Part shown: positions 6,584 through 13,995 of the stretch, one piece after another
Numbering within the stretch: the first letter of the stretch is position 1
Layout: each line of letters starts with the position of its first letter
Translations under genes and position numbers: made by a program
The notes under the pieces: generated by a model
The model's input: only the letters and a program-made list of their open reading frames with translations
Told to the model about the DNA's origin: nothing
The model's database searches: none
Assembly: GCA_900317425.1 (NCBI GenBank)
Contig: ONGR01000015.1
Location: forward strand, 1 to 45,735
Reading direction: 5' to 3'
Source of the DNA: an uncultured Eubacteriales bacterium
GTDB lineage: Bacteria > Bacillota > Clostridia > Oscillospirales > Oscillospiraceae
Length of the DNA stretch: 45,735 nucleotides

Positions 6584-6618
6584 AAACACGCCGATGGCAC
6601 AAGCCACCGGCGTGTTTT
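6583..6618. terminator. Bidirectional terminator between convergent genes
   Basis: AAAACACGCCG (6583-6593) and CGGCGTGTTTT (6608-6618) form an 11-bp stem with A and T tracts on the two sides. It serves the Nudix gene on the + strand and tcdA on the - strand. Confidence 0.8.
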
Positions 6619-7331
6619 CATTTGTCGGCGATCAGATCCTGTACCACGGCACCGGCCATCATGAGACCGGCCACGGAGGGGACCCATGCCACGCTGGCCG
6701 GGACGCTGCGGCGGCCGGGAGGGGGTGCCTCCAGCTGGGCGGTCTGGGCGGAGAGCTCCGGACTGAACACCACCTTCAGATGCTGGATGCCGCGGGCGCG
6801 CAGTTCCTTGCGCATGACCCGTGCCAGAGGGCAGCCGGAGGTCTTGGCGATATCGGTGATCTGGAGCAGCGAAGGGTTCAGCTTGTTGCCGGTGCCCAGA
6901 GCGGAGAGAATCGGGATATTTCGCTCCATGGCCTGCTGGATGAGATCCAGCTTGCAGGACACCAGATCGATGGCGTCCACGATATAGTCATAGTGTGCGG
7001 TGAAGAATTCCTCCCGGTGGGCGGCGTCGTAGGTGGCCTGAATAGGATGGACTGCGATATCCGGGTTGATATCCCGGCAGCGCTCCGCCGCCACCTCCGC
7101 CTTGGGCCGGCCCACGGTGGAGTGGAGGGCAAAAAGCTGGCGGTTGACGTTGCTGAGACTCAGCGTGTCTTGATCCACCAGAGTCAGTTCTCCCACGCCG
7201 GAGCGGGCAAGGGCTTCCACGGCATAGCTGCCCACGCCGCCCAGTCCGAAGACCGCCACGTGGCTGTGCTGCAGTCGGGACAGAGCATCGGAGCCAAGGA
7301 TCATTTCCGTACGCAGAAATTGTTCGTTCAT
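6618..7331 (-). CDS. tcdA: tRNA threonylcarbamoyladenosine dehydratase (TcdA/YgdL)
   Basis: The 237-residue E1-like ThiF/MoeB-family enzyme uses ATP to cyclise N6-threonylcarbamoyladenosine (t6A37) in tRNA to ct6A. The N-terminal FLRTEMILGSDAL region, the nucleotide-binding GLGGVGSYAVEALARSG motif, the Asp/Asn-Arg segment DQDTLSLSNVNRQLFAL and the DAIDLVSCKLDLI stretch are all present. The ATG at 7331 follows AGGAGG closely. It is convergent with the Nudix gene and downstream of the foldase on the same strand, separated by the hairpin array at 7348-7509. Confidence 0.9.
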   Translation of the reverse strand: MNEQFLRTEMILGSDALSRLQHSHVAVFGLGGVGSYAVEALARSGVGELTLVDQDTLSLSNVNRQLFALHSTVGRPKAEVAAERCRDINPDIAVHPIQATYDAAHREEFFTAHYDYIVDAIDLVSCKLDLIQQAMERNIPILSALGTGNKLNPSLLQITDIAKTSGCPLARVMRKELRARGIQHLKVVFSPELSAQTAQLEAPPPGRRSVPASVAWVPSVAGLMMAGAVVQDLIADK

Positions 7332-7347
7332 AGGATTCCTCCTGTGG

Positions 7348-7509
7348 AAAAAGGCCGGTAGTTTCTGAAGCATTTTCAATGCTTCAGAAACTACGTAGAT
7401 TTAAAGTGAAGAGGGGATTCCCCTCCCTCTTCACAATCTCCCCATGCGAATCGAAACCTTTTTGCATAGGTATATTTTCATTCTGAGACCGCATGCTGCC
7501 GGCCTTTTT
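7348..7509. repeat. Hairpin array nested inside a terminator-like inverted repeat
   Basis: The outer arms AAAAAGGCCGGTAG (7348-7361) and CTGCCGGCCTTTTT (7496-7509) are inverted copies 134 bases apart. Between them are a perfect 17-bp hairpin (7358-7374 / 7378-7394, loop TTC) and a 10-bp hairpin (7406-7415 / 7425-7434). Read on the - strand it would end the foldase transcript in a T run, but with an unusually large internal insert. It could be a short repeat element inserted in a terminator loop. Confidence 0.6.
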
Positions 7510-7524
7510 TGATGGCGTTATGCG

Positions 7525-9081
7525 TCAGCCCACGTACTTCATGCCGGAGGCCTGGGTGGCTTCCACGTCGGCAGTCAGGGACTCAATCCACTCGGAGTGG
7601 TCGGCACTGCGCAGGGTGTTTTCCACCTGGACCTGCCAGTAGGGGGCGTTCTGGCCCACGAAGTACATCACGTGGTATCCGTAATTGGTTTCCACGATGT
7701 CGGTGTCACCGGCCTGACGGGATTCATCGAAGCACCAGTCGTTGAAGGACTGGACCATCTGGTTGTGATAGACCTTCTCATACAGACCGCCGGTGGACTT
7801 GGAGCCGGGATCCTCGGTCAGCTCCGTAGCCAGAGCGGCGAAGGAATCCTCGGTGGCGTCGCCGGATTTCCACTGCTGCAGGGCATCCTCGGCCTTGGCC
7901 TTGGCATCAGCCTGCAGCTTGGCCAGATCGTCGTCATAGGTCTCGGACTTGGTGTCCAGAGAACTGCTGTCCACCCGGAAGAGGATGTGGCGCACGTCCA
8001 CGGTGTTGTAGTCGTTGCGGCCGCGGCTGTGGAACACCACCAGATAATAGCTGGGATCGCTCTCCAGCAGGGCGTTGTCGTCGGCCTGACGGCTCTCGTC
8101 AAAGACCCAATCGCCAACCACGGAGCTGCTGTAAGTGCCGGTTTCCTGCTTGCTGTAGGTGGCCATGTCGTAATCCTTGGCGATCTTCTCCAGGGTGTCG
8201 CCGTTCTGATACCGCTCCATCGCCTCGTCAGCGGCCTTCTTGGCGGCATCCTTGGCGGCGGCAGACTCCTCTTCGGTGGGAGCCACGGACTTGCCGTCAG
8301 CATCGGTGGTGCTGGGGGCGGTACCGTTGAAATAGATGACCTCATAGGAGGCCACGTCATAGCTGTTCTTGTCCTCGGCGTAGGCCTTCTCCAGCTCGTC
8401 CTCGCTGTAGGTCAGCTTGTCCGAATAGTCCTGCTCATAGTGGGAGGCCAGCGCGGAGTTTTTGAGGACGTTCTTCAGGGTGGACATGGTCATGTTCTTG
8501 CCGAACAGGGCCTTCAGATAGGAGCTCAAAGACATGCCGTTGCTGGAGGCGTTCTCCTTCAGCTGAGACAGCGAGGCGTCCACGTCCTGCTGCATCTCAT
8601 CGGTGAAGGTGAAACCGGCATCCTTGGCGGCGTTGTTCAGGGCGGTGATCTGAGTCAGATTGCGGATGGCGGCGTCCTTGAGGTAGGCATCCCAGGTCAT
8701 ATCCTCCTCCACGCCCAGGAACATCTTGGCCATGTCGTTGAGGTTGGTGGTGGTCAGATCCACTGCCTCGCCCAGACCCATGTAGCTGGCGTACTGGCTG
8801 TTGCGCAGGCTGTTATAGGTGGCGTGATAATAGTAGTCCACCTCAGCGGCGGAGTATTTCTGGCCGTCGATGGTAACGGCGGTGGTGCTGCGCTGGATCA
8901 CGTTGGAATTCCACAGCAGCAGCAGGGCCGCCACCAGCACGAACAGTACGGCGATGCCGCCGTAGAGCATGTTGGAGCGGTGCTGCTTGGCACGCTCTTC
9001 CGCCTCGCGGACCTGCTTGGGATCGGGAGTGCCGCTGGCGGCCAGCTCCTGGCGAAGTTTCTTTTCTCTTGATGCGCTCAT
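7525..9081 (-). CDS. Membrane-anchored peptidyl-prolyl isomerase / foldase (PrsA/SurA-like)
   Basis: The 518-residue protein has a basic cytoplasmic N-terminus, one membrane span at about residues 39-58 (MLYGGIAVLFVLVAALLLLW) and an extracellular remainder. It would assist folding of secreted proteins at the cell surface. A SurA_N-like helical region (about 70-230) precedes two parvulin-like units, each ending in a related motif: DWVFDESRQADDN near residue 323 and DWCFDESRQAGDT near residue 447. The second unit is the more canonical (VRHILFR...FAALATELTEDPGSKSTGGLYEKV...GYHVMYFVG). There is no lipobox, so anchoring is by the transmembrane helix and not by lipid. It is monocistronic. Confidence 0.88.
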   Translation of the reverse strand: MSASREKKLRQELAASGTPDPKQVREAEERAKQHRSNMLYGGIAVLFVLVAALLLLWNSNVIQRSTTAVTIDGQKYSAAEVDYYYHATYNSLRNSQYASYMGLGEAVDLTTTNLNDMAKMFLGVEEDMTWDAYLKDAAIRNLTQITALNNAAKDAGFTFTDEMQQDVDASLSQLKENASSNGMSLSSYLKALFGKNMTMSTLKNVLKNSALASHYEQDYSDKLTYSEDELEKAYAEDKNSYDVASYEVIYFNGTAPSTTDADGKSVAPTEEESAAAKDAAKKAADEAMERYQNGDTLEKIAKDYDMATYSKQETGTYSSSVVGDWVFDESRQADDNALLESDPSYYLVVFHSRGRNDYNTVDVRHILFRVDSSSLDTKSETYDDDLAKLQADAKAKAEDALQQWKSGDATEDSFAALATELTEDPGSKSTGGLYEKVYHNQMVQSFNDWCFDESRQAGDTDIVETNYGYHVMYFVGQNAPYWQVQVENTLRSADHSEWIESLTADVEATQASGMKYVG

Positions 9082-9140
9082 GTTGTCAGTCCTCTCAAAA
9101 ATAGGGAGAAAAACTCCCCTTTATATAAAGTTGCCAAGTT

Positions 9141-9169
9141 ATTATACAAGAAACGATCCGATTTAGCAA
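9141..9169 (-). promoter_or_regulatory. Promoter of the foldase gene
   Basis: On the - strand, TTGCTA (9169-9164) and TATAAT (9146-9141) are spaced 17 bases apart, about 60 bases before the start codon. Confidence 0.75.
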
Positions 9170-9200
9170 GAGGGAATATCAGGCCATCCCGCCGGCGGCA

Positions 9201-9238
9201 AAACAAAAAAGCACCGGCCGAAAACGGCCGGTGCTTTT
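9201..9238 (-). terminator. Terminator of the structured RNA
   Basis: A perfect 14-bp stem (9207-9220 / 9225-9238, core GCACCGGCCG/CGGCCGGTGC) with a 4-base loop is followed on the - strand by six T. Confidence 0.8.
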
Positions 9239-9392
9239 GCCGGTAGGGACCGCTGCGACGGCGGCGTGAGCCAAGTTATAACCTGCACCAATCTCGCAGG
9301 TGGGTTGTCTCCAGCTTGCTTTACTGCTTCCAACGTCCAGCCGCGAAGGCAGCCGGGAGGCCTGCAAACCACATACTGATCCGACATCCCCT
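9205..9392 (-). ncRNA. ssrS: Structured RNA candidate, 6S (SsrS)-like
   Basis: This part of the 430-base gap between the foldase and DUF1292 genes has no credible gene but can form a long imperfect duplex on the - strand. The 5' UAGGGG (near 9391) pairs with CCCUA near 9248. GUGG and CUCC pair with GGAG and CCAC, with CUGC/GCAG further in. A side hairpin ACCUGC...GCAGGU leads into GGUUAUAAC. A strong terminator (9207-9238) follows. A rod of about 185 nt with a bubble and its own terminator fits 6S RNA, which binds RNA polymerase holoenzyme. The assignment rests on shape and remembered sequence character only. Bases 9393-9511 show nothing I recognise. Confidence 0.45.
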
Positions 9393-9511
9393 ATAACAAA
9401 TGTGAGGATAAAAAAGACCCATCACACACCGCGCAGGGTAGCACATCTCTGTGCTCAATGGTATTTTACCAGATTAGCAGATAAAAGAAAAGGGGTTTTA
9501 TGAAAAAAAGT

Positions 9512-9802
9512 TCACGAATTTTCGTCCTCATCCGCCAGAATCTGCTCCATGAAGAGGTCGTATACCGTGTTGAGTTCTTCTTCGCTGTCCAGCGTGGAGA
9601 GGAATTCCTCGCCGTTTTCGGTGATGCTCTTGAGGATCACCAGGCCATAGTCCTCGGCGTCGTCGCTCTCGTCCTCGACGGCGGGGAAAAACGCCATGTA
9701 GGTCTGACCATTATGCTCCAGGGCATCCACGTACTCCAGCTCGATGTCATTGCCCTCGTCGTCGGTAATGGTGATGAAGTTGGGGCCGAAATCTTCGCTC
9801 AT
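9512..9802 (-). CDS. DUF1292 family protein
   Basis: The 96-residue, very acidic protein contains the DUF1292 pattern: ITITDDEGNDIELEYVDALEHNGQTYMAFFP followed by YGLVILKSITENGEEFLSTLDSEEELNTVYDLFME. The family (YrzB-like) is widespread in Firmicutes and its function is unknown; in many genomes it sits near yrrL/ruvX and alaS, which is not the case here. AGGAGG lies 8-9 bases before the ATG. The gene is monocistronic, divergent from the penicillin-binding protein gene. Confidence 0.88.
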   Translation of the reverse strand: MSEDFGPNFITITDDEGNDIELEYVDALEHNGQTYMAFFPAVEDESDDAEDYGLVILKSITENGEEFLSTLDSEEELNTVYDLFMEQILADEDENS

Positions 9803-9832
9803 ATCGGTTCCTCCTTTGTGTTGGTATGGAAC

Positions 9833-9861
9833 AATATAACGGATTTCCGGACAAAAAGCAA
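9833..9861 (-). promoter_or_regulatory. Promoter of the DUF1292 gene
   Basis: On the - strand, TTGCTT (9861-9856) and TATATT (9838-9833) are spaced 17 bases apart, 31 bases before the start codon. Confidence 0.65.
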
Positions 9862-9979
9862 CAGGAAAGATGTGCGCTTTTTGAAAAAAGAGGAATCAAA
9901 TTTAAAAAAATCGGCCGCTTTTTGCGAGAATAGCAATAATTATGGAATAATATGCCGGGAAACCATACTGCTTTTGAGG

Positions 9980-10008
9980 TTGACAGGTATGGTAAAATAT
10001 CTTTAATA
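9980..10008 (+). promoter_or_regulatory. Promoter of the penicillin-binding protein gene
   Basis: TTGACA (9980-9985) is followed by TTAATA (10003-10008) after 17 bases, or TAATAC after 18. The bases between this and the divergent DUF1292 promoter are AT-rich. Confidence 0.6.
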
Positions 10009-10082
10009 CTGGTGTATTATGGAATTGGGGGCGTGTATTTTTGCGCGCCATGGACTTTTTAGAGAAAGGAAGGTGCCCTGTC

Positions 10083-12665
10083 ATGGAACAGAAGAGACCC
10101 GTGAAAAAGACCGGCCAGCAGAGCGCCCAAAGCTCAGCGGGCAGCCGTCCCAGGAAGAAGAAAAAGCGCAGCACGCTGAAGAACGTTCTGTTCTGGATCG
10201 GCACGCTGATGCTCATCGGCGTTCTGACCATCACCATGTTCGTCGGCATTTTCATGACATACGTCAACAAGTCGCTGAAGGGACATGAAGAGGTGGATAT
10301 CACCGCCTACAACGCCTCCGTCTCCTCGGAGCTGTATTACCGGGATCCCCAGACCGGGGAAGAGGTGATGTACGACACGCTGTTCCTCAACGCGGAGAAC
10401 CGCATCTGGGTTACCCTCGATGAGATTCCCAAGGATCTGCAGAATGCCGCCATCGCCATTGAGGACAAGCGCTTTGAGAGCCATCACGGCGTGGACTGGA
10501 AGAGAACGGTAGGCGCGATCGTCTACACCCTGACCGGCAAAAACGTGCAGGGCGGCTCCAGTATCACCCAGCAGATGCTGAAGAATGCCACCGGCGACAA
10601 CCAGAACACCGTCCGGCGCAAGGTGGTGGAGATCTACCGCGCTCTGGCCTTTGAGAAGACCCACAGCAAGGACGAGGTCATGGAGAACTATCTCAATCGC
10701 ATCTATATGGGCGAGTCCTGCTACGGCGTCAAGACGGCGGCCAAGATGTATTTCGGCAAGGACGTCTCCGAACTGTCCCTGGCGGAGTGCGCCAGCCTGA
10801 TCTCCATTACCAACAACCCCTCCATGTATGACCCCCTCATCGACGACTGGACCCGGGAGAACAACCGCAAGCGCCAGACGGACGTGCTGGATGCCATGCT
10901 GGAGCAGGGGAAGATCAGCGAGGCGCAATACAACGCCGCGATGAACGAGGAGATCGTTTTCAGCGACGGCTATACCTGTTTCGGCAACTTTGTGGATATC
11001 GATCCCGCCGACGAGCAGGAAGAGGGCGAGGGCGAGACTGTGGAACGGGCCCGGAACTCCTACTTTACCGATCAGGTCATCGACGACGTGATTGCCGCGC
11101 TGCAGGAGAAGTACGGCTACGATGCCCTCACCGCTGAGAACAAGGTGTTCGGCGGCTGCAAGATCTATACCACCCAGAACATTGACCTGCAGCACATCGC
11201 CGAGGAGGTCTTCGAAAACACGGAGTATCTGGATATCCTTGACTCCGAGGGTGAACCGCTCCAGGCGGCCATCACGCTGATGGATCCCTATACCGGCGAA
11301 GTGCTGGCCGTCGTTGGCGGCACCGGCGTCAAGACCATCAACCGCGGCTGGAACTGGGCCACCACCACACGGCAGTGCGGCTCCGCCATCAAGCCCATCT
11401 CCACCTACGCACCGGCTCTGGACGACGGTACCATCACCGCCGCCTCCGCCATTGACGACTATCCGGTGATGGTGCTCAATGACCACGCCTATCCCCAGAA
11501 CTCCCACGCCGGCTTTGCGGGCCTGACCTCCGTGCAGACCGCGGTGATCGATTCTCTGAACACCTGCGCCGCCCGGGTCAACCTGAAGTACGGCACCTAC
11601 AGCTCCTATAACTTCATGGTGGACAAGCTGGGCTTTACCACCCTGACCGAGGATGACGCCGAGAAGGTCGGCGCTATGGCGCTGGGCGGCCTCCAGTACG
11701 GTGTGAACACCGAGGAGATGGCTGCGGCCTACTCCATCTTTGTCAACGACGGAATCTACACCAAGCCCTATACCTTCTACCGCGTGGAGGATGCCGACGG
11801 CAACGTGCTGCTGGAGAACGGCCCTCAGTCCAGCGTAGCCATCAAGGAGAGCACAGCCTACCTGATGCGGGAGATGCTGCGCAGTGTCATCAGTTCCGGT
11901 ACGGGCTATGAGGCGGCCTTCTCCGGCATGAGCCAAGGCGGCAAGACCGGTACCACCAACGATGAGCGCGACCGCTACTTCGTGGGCTTTACGCCGTATT
12001 ACTGCGCGGCGGTCTGGACCGGCTTCCGCTCCAACGAGCAGATCTGGATCGGCGGCAACCCCGCCGCAAACCTGTGGCGTGAGGTGATGAGCAGGGTCCA
12101 CGCGAATCTGTCCGACCCCGGCTTCCACTCTGCCACCGGCGTGACCACGGTGACGGTGTGCGCCGACAGCGGCCTGCTGGCCACCGACGCCTGTACCCAT
12201 GATCTGCGGGGCAACCGGGTCCGCACGGTGACAGTGGCTGCCGACACAGCTCCCACCCAGCACTGCAACGTCCACAAGATGGTCAAGTGGTGCAAGGACG
12301 GCAAACACCTGGCTACGGACCTCTGCCCCAAGGAGAGCGTTACGGAGGTGGCCGTTCTGGACTTCGATCGTGAGATCATCAAGGGCATCAAGGCCGGCGA
12401 TCACCAGTATCTGCTGAAGATCCTCTCTGCGGAGACGCTGGACGGAAAGGACAACAAGGAGTGCCCGGTCCACAACGAGCAGTGGAAGAAGAAACAGCAG
12501 GAAGAGGAAGAGAAGAAGAAAAAAGAGGAAGAAGAGAAGAACAAACCCAAGCCCACAGATCCGACGTTGCCGGAAGACCCCACTCCGACCAATCCCGACG
12601 ACCCGATAACGCCGGGAGATCCCACAGAACCGGAGGTACCTGACGGAACCGGGAATGGGGGATAA
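10083..12665 (+). CDS. Class A penicillin-binding protein (PBP1A-type)
   Basis: The 860-residue bifunctional peptidoglycan synthase has a basic cytoplasmic tail, one membrane span (about residues 38-60), a GT51 transglycosylase domain and a transpeptidase domain. The glycosyltransferase shows EDKRFESHHGVDW from E127, GGSSITQQMLKN from G157, and YLNRIYMGESCYG. The transpeptidase shows S434xxK437 (GSAIKP), S491xN493 (SLN) and K621TG (KTGTTND). The C-terminus is low complexity: a Lys/Glu run, then Pro/Thr/Asp repeats that may pass through or bind the wall. The ATG at 10083 follows AAGGAAGG by 9 bases; the upstream in-frame ATGs lack a Shine-Dalgarno sequence. It polymerises glycan strands from lipid II and crosslinks them outside the membrane. 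Confidence 0.95.
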   Translation: MEQKRPVKKTGQQSAQSSAGSRPRKKKKRSTLKNVLFWIGTLMLIGVLTITMFVGIFMTYVNKSLKGHEEVDITAYNASVSSELYYRDPQTGEEVMYDTLFLNAENRIWVTLDEIPKDLQNAAIAIEDKRFESHHGVDWKRTVGAIVYTLTGKNVQGGSSITQQMLKNATGDNQNTVRRKVVEIYRALAFEKTHSKDEVMENYLNRIYMGESCYGVKTAAKMYFGKDVSELSLAECASLISITNNPSMYDPLIDDWTRENNRKRQTDVLDAMLEQGKISEAQYNAAMNEEIVFSDGYTCFGNFVDIDPADEQEEGEGETVERARNSYFTDQVIDDVIAALQEKYGYDALTAENKVFGGCKIYTTQNIDLQHIAEEVFENTEYLDILDSEGEPLQAAITLMDPYTGEVLAVVGGTGVKTINRGWNWATTTRQCGSAIKPISTYAPALDDGTITAASAIDDYPVMVLNDHAYPQNSHAGFAGLTSVQTAVIDSLNTCAARVNLKYGTYSSYNFMVDKLGFTTLTEDDAEKVGAMALGGLQYGVNTEEMAAAYSIFVNDGIYTKPYTFYRVEDADGNVLLENGPQSSVAIKESTAYLMREMLRSVISSGTGYEAAFSGMSQGGKTGTTNDERDRYFVGFTPYYCAAVWTGFRSNEQIWIGGNPAANLWREVMSRVHANLSDPGFHSATGVTTVTVCADSGLLATDACTHDLRGNRVRTVTVAADTAPTQHCNVHKMVKWCKDGKHLATDLCPKESVTEVAVLDFDREIIKGIKAGDHQYLLKILSAETLDGKDNKECPVHNEQWKKKQQEEEEKKKKEEEEKNKPKPTDPTLPEDPTPTNPDDPITPGDPTEPEVPDGTGNGG

Positions 12666-12686
12666 CCGTTTCAATCAGCTGTAAAA

Positions 12687-12720
12687 AGCGCGCAGCGGGA
12701 ATCCGCTGCGCGCTCTTTTT
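12687..12720 (+). terminator. Terminator of the penicillin-binding protein gene
   Basis: AGCGCGCAGCGG (12687-12698) and CCGCTGCGCGCT (12703-12714) form a 12-bp stem with a GAAT loop, followed by a run of T. Confidence 0.85.
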
Positions 12721-12751
12721 GCGGCAATGGCGAATCCATAGCGACACAGAG

Positions 12752-12793
12752 AAATACCAGAGGCCCATCCGACCGGATGGGCCTCTGGTATTT
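12752..12793. repeat. 20-bp stem hairpin sharing its core with the serA terminator
   Basis: The stem (12752-12771 / 12774-12793) is a perfect inverted repeat with a 2-base loop. Its inner 20 bases, GCCCATCCGACCGGATGGGC, are identical to the core of the serA terminator at 13008-13037. It lacks a long T run on either strand. Together with the next feature it looks like a relic of a second serA copy. Confidence 0.6.
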
Positions 12794-12807
12794 GCTGGGA
12801 CATCATC

Positions 12808-12878
12808 AGAAGTTCTTGATGATCTCCACGATCTCAGCGCCGATACGCTTCTGAGCCTCCACGGTGGCGGCGCCGATG
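12808..12878 (-). pseudogene. Fragment duplicating the 3' end of serA
   Basis: The 71 bases match 13058-13128 (the serA 3' end) at an offset of exactly 250 with two differences, both synonymous in the serA frame (GCT/GCC Ala and CGT/CGC Arg). It encodes the serA C-terminus IGAATVEAQKRIGAEIVEI with the final IKNF and a TGA stop, where serA itself uses TAA. No start or upstream part survives. It looks like the remains of a tandem paralogue after an internal deletion, or a recombination scar. Confidence 0.65.
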
Positions 12879-12975
12879 GAAATCAGCGAAGCGCTGCCTG
12901 CGGCAGATAAAGCGAGCTGATTTCGGGGAAGTGTCCCGGCTTTCACGACTGACAGGAGCGAAAGCCGGCTGACAC
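12879..12975. repeat. Two hairpins between the serA copies
   Basis: GAAATCAGC (12879-12887) pairs with GCTGATTTC (12916-12924) around an inner CTGCC/GGCAG stem. GTGTC...GGCTTTC (12931-12944) pairs with GAAAGCC...GACAC (12960-12975). No gene is visible. The origin is unknown: either a short structured repeat or the remains of the deleted sequence. Confidence 0.45.
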
Positions 12976-13001
12976 GACGGTGGGGGAGCACGAGGCGCCG
13001 C

Positions 13002-13037
13002 AAAAAACGAAAGCCCATCCGACCGGATGGGCTTTCG
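13002..13037 (-). terminator. Terminator of serC-serA
   Basis: On the - strand the 14-bp stem (13037-13024 / 13021-13008) with a 2-base loop is followed by six T (13007-13002). Confidence 0.8.
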
Positions 13038-13055
13038 CCATATGAAAGGTTGAGA

Positions 13056-13961
13056 TTAGAAGTTCTTGATGATCTCCACGATCTCGGCGCCGATGCGCTT
13101 CTGAGCCTCCACGGTGGCGGCGCCGATGTGCGGCGTGCAGGACACCATGGGGTGGCTGTACAGAGCCTTGTTGGAGGCGGGCTCGTCGGCGTAGACGTCC
13201 AGGCCGGCGGCGCGGACCTTACCGGACTCCAGAGCGGCCAGCAGTGCATCCTCATCCACGTTGGTGCCGCGGGAGGTGTTGATGATCACCACGCCGTCCT
13301 TCATCTTGGCAATGTTCTCAGCGCTGATCAGGGCGCCGCCATCCACAGCGGGAGCGTGGACGGAGACGAAGTCGGCCTTGGCCAGCAGCTCATCCATCTC
13401 CACGTAGGGGATGCCAAGCTTCTCCTCGATGCCGGGGATGTGGAAGATATCAAAGGCGATGACGTTCATGCCGATGGCCTTGGCCATCACGCCCAGGTGC
13501 TGACCGATGCGGCCGAAGCCCACGATGCCCAGGGTCTTGCCCTGCAGCTCGATGCCCTTGCCGTAGGCCTTCTTCTCCCACTTGTCCTCACGCATGGTGT
13601 GGCCGGCAATGGAGAGATAACGGGCGCAGGAGAACATGTGACCCATGGCCAGCTCGGCCACGGACTGGGAGGAGGCGCGAGGGGTGTTCTTCACGGTGAT
13701 GCCGTGCTCCTCGGCATACTTGACATCGATGTTGTCCACGCCCACGCCGCCGCGGATGATCAGCTTCAGCTTGCCGCCGGCAGCCTCGTCAATGTGGTTG
13801 GCACGGACCTTGGTCTTGGAACGGACCACAGCCACGTCAAACTCCCGGAGGGCAGCGCCCAGCTGATCGGGCTCATAGAACTGCTCAACGACCTCGTGAC
13901 CCATTTCGCGCAGCTGCGCCATGGCGGTCTTATCCATTCCGTCGGTAACCAGAATACGCAT
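13056..13961 (-). CDS. serA: D-3-phosphoglycerate dehydrogenase, short form
   Basis: The 301-residue D-isomer-specific 2-hydroxyacid dehydrogenase catalyses the first step of serine synthesis, oxidising 3-phosphoglycerate to 3-phosphohydroxypyruvate with NAD. The nucleotide-binding motif GIVGFGRIGQHLG and the catalytic set Arg (INTSRGTNVDE), Glu (DVYADEPA) and His (CTPHIGAAT) are present. It lacks the C-terminal ACT domain of long SerA enzymes, so serine feedback through ACT is not expected. It lies downstream of serC on the same strand with a 34-base gap. The pairing with serC makes SerA more likely than a glyoxylate or hydroxypyruvate reductase. Its 3' end is duplicated at 12808-12878. Confidence 0.92.
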   Translation of the reverse strand: MRILVTDGMDKTAMAQLREMGHEVVEQFYEPDQLGAALREFDVAVVRSKTKVRANHIDEAAGGKLKLIIRGGVGVDNIDVKYAEEHGITVKNTPRASSQSVAELAMGHMFSCARYLSIAGHTMREDKWEKKAYGKGIELQGKTLGIVGFGRIGQHLGVMAKAIGMNVIAFDIFHIPGIEEKLGIPYVEMDELLAKADFVSVHAPAVDGGALISAENIAKMKDGVVIINTSRGTNVDEDALLAALESGKVRAAGLDVYADEPASNKALYSHPMVSCTPHIGAATVEAQKRIGAEIVEIIKNF

Positions 13962-13995
13962 GATATATGTATCTCCTTTCAGATTTGTGTGGAAA

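Noticed and set aside
9163-9387. 74-codon frame on the - strand in the foldase-DUF1292 gap
   Set aside because: It overlaps the structured RNA candidate and its terminator, has no ribosome binding site, and has Pro/Cys/Trp-rich composition typical of a spurious frame.
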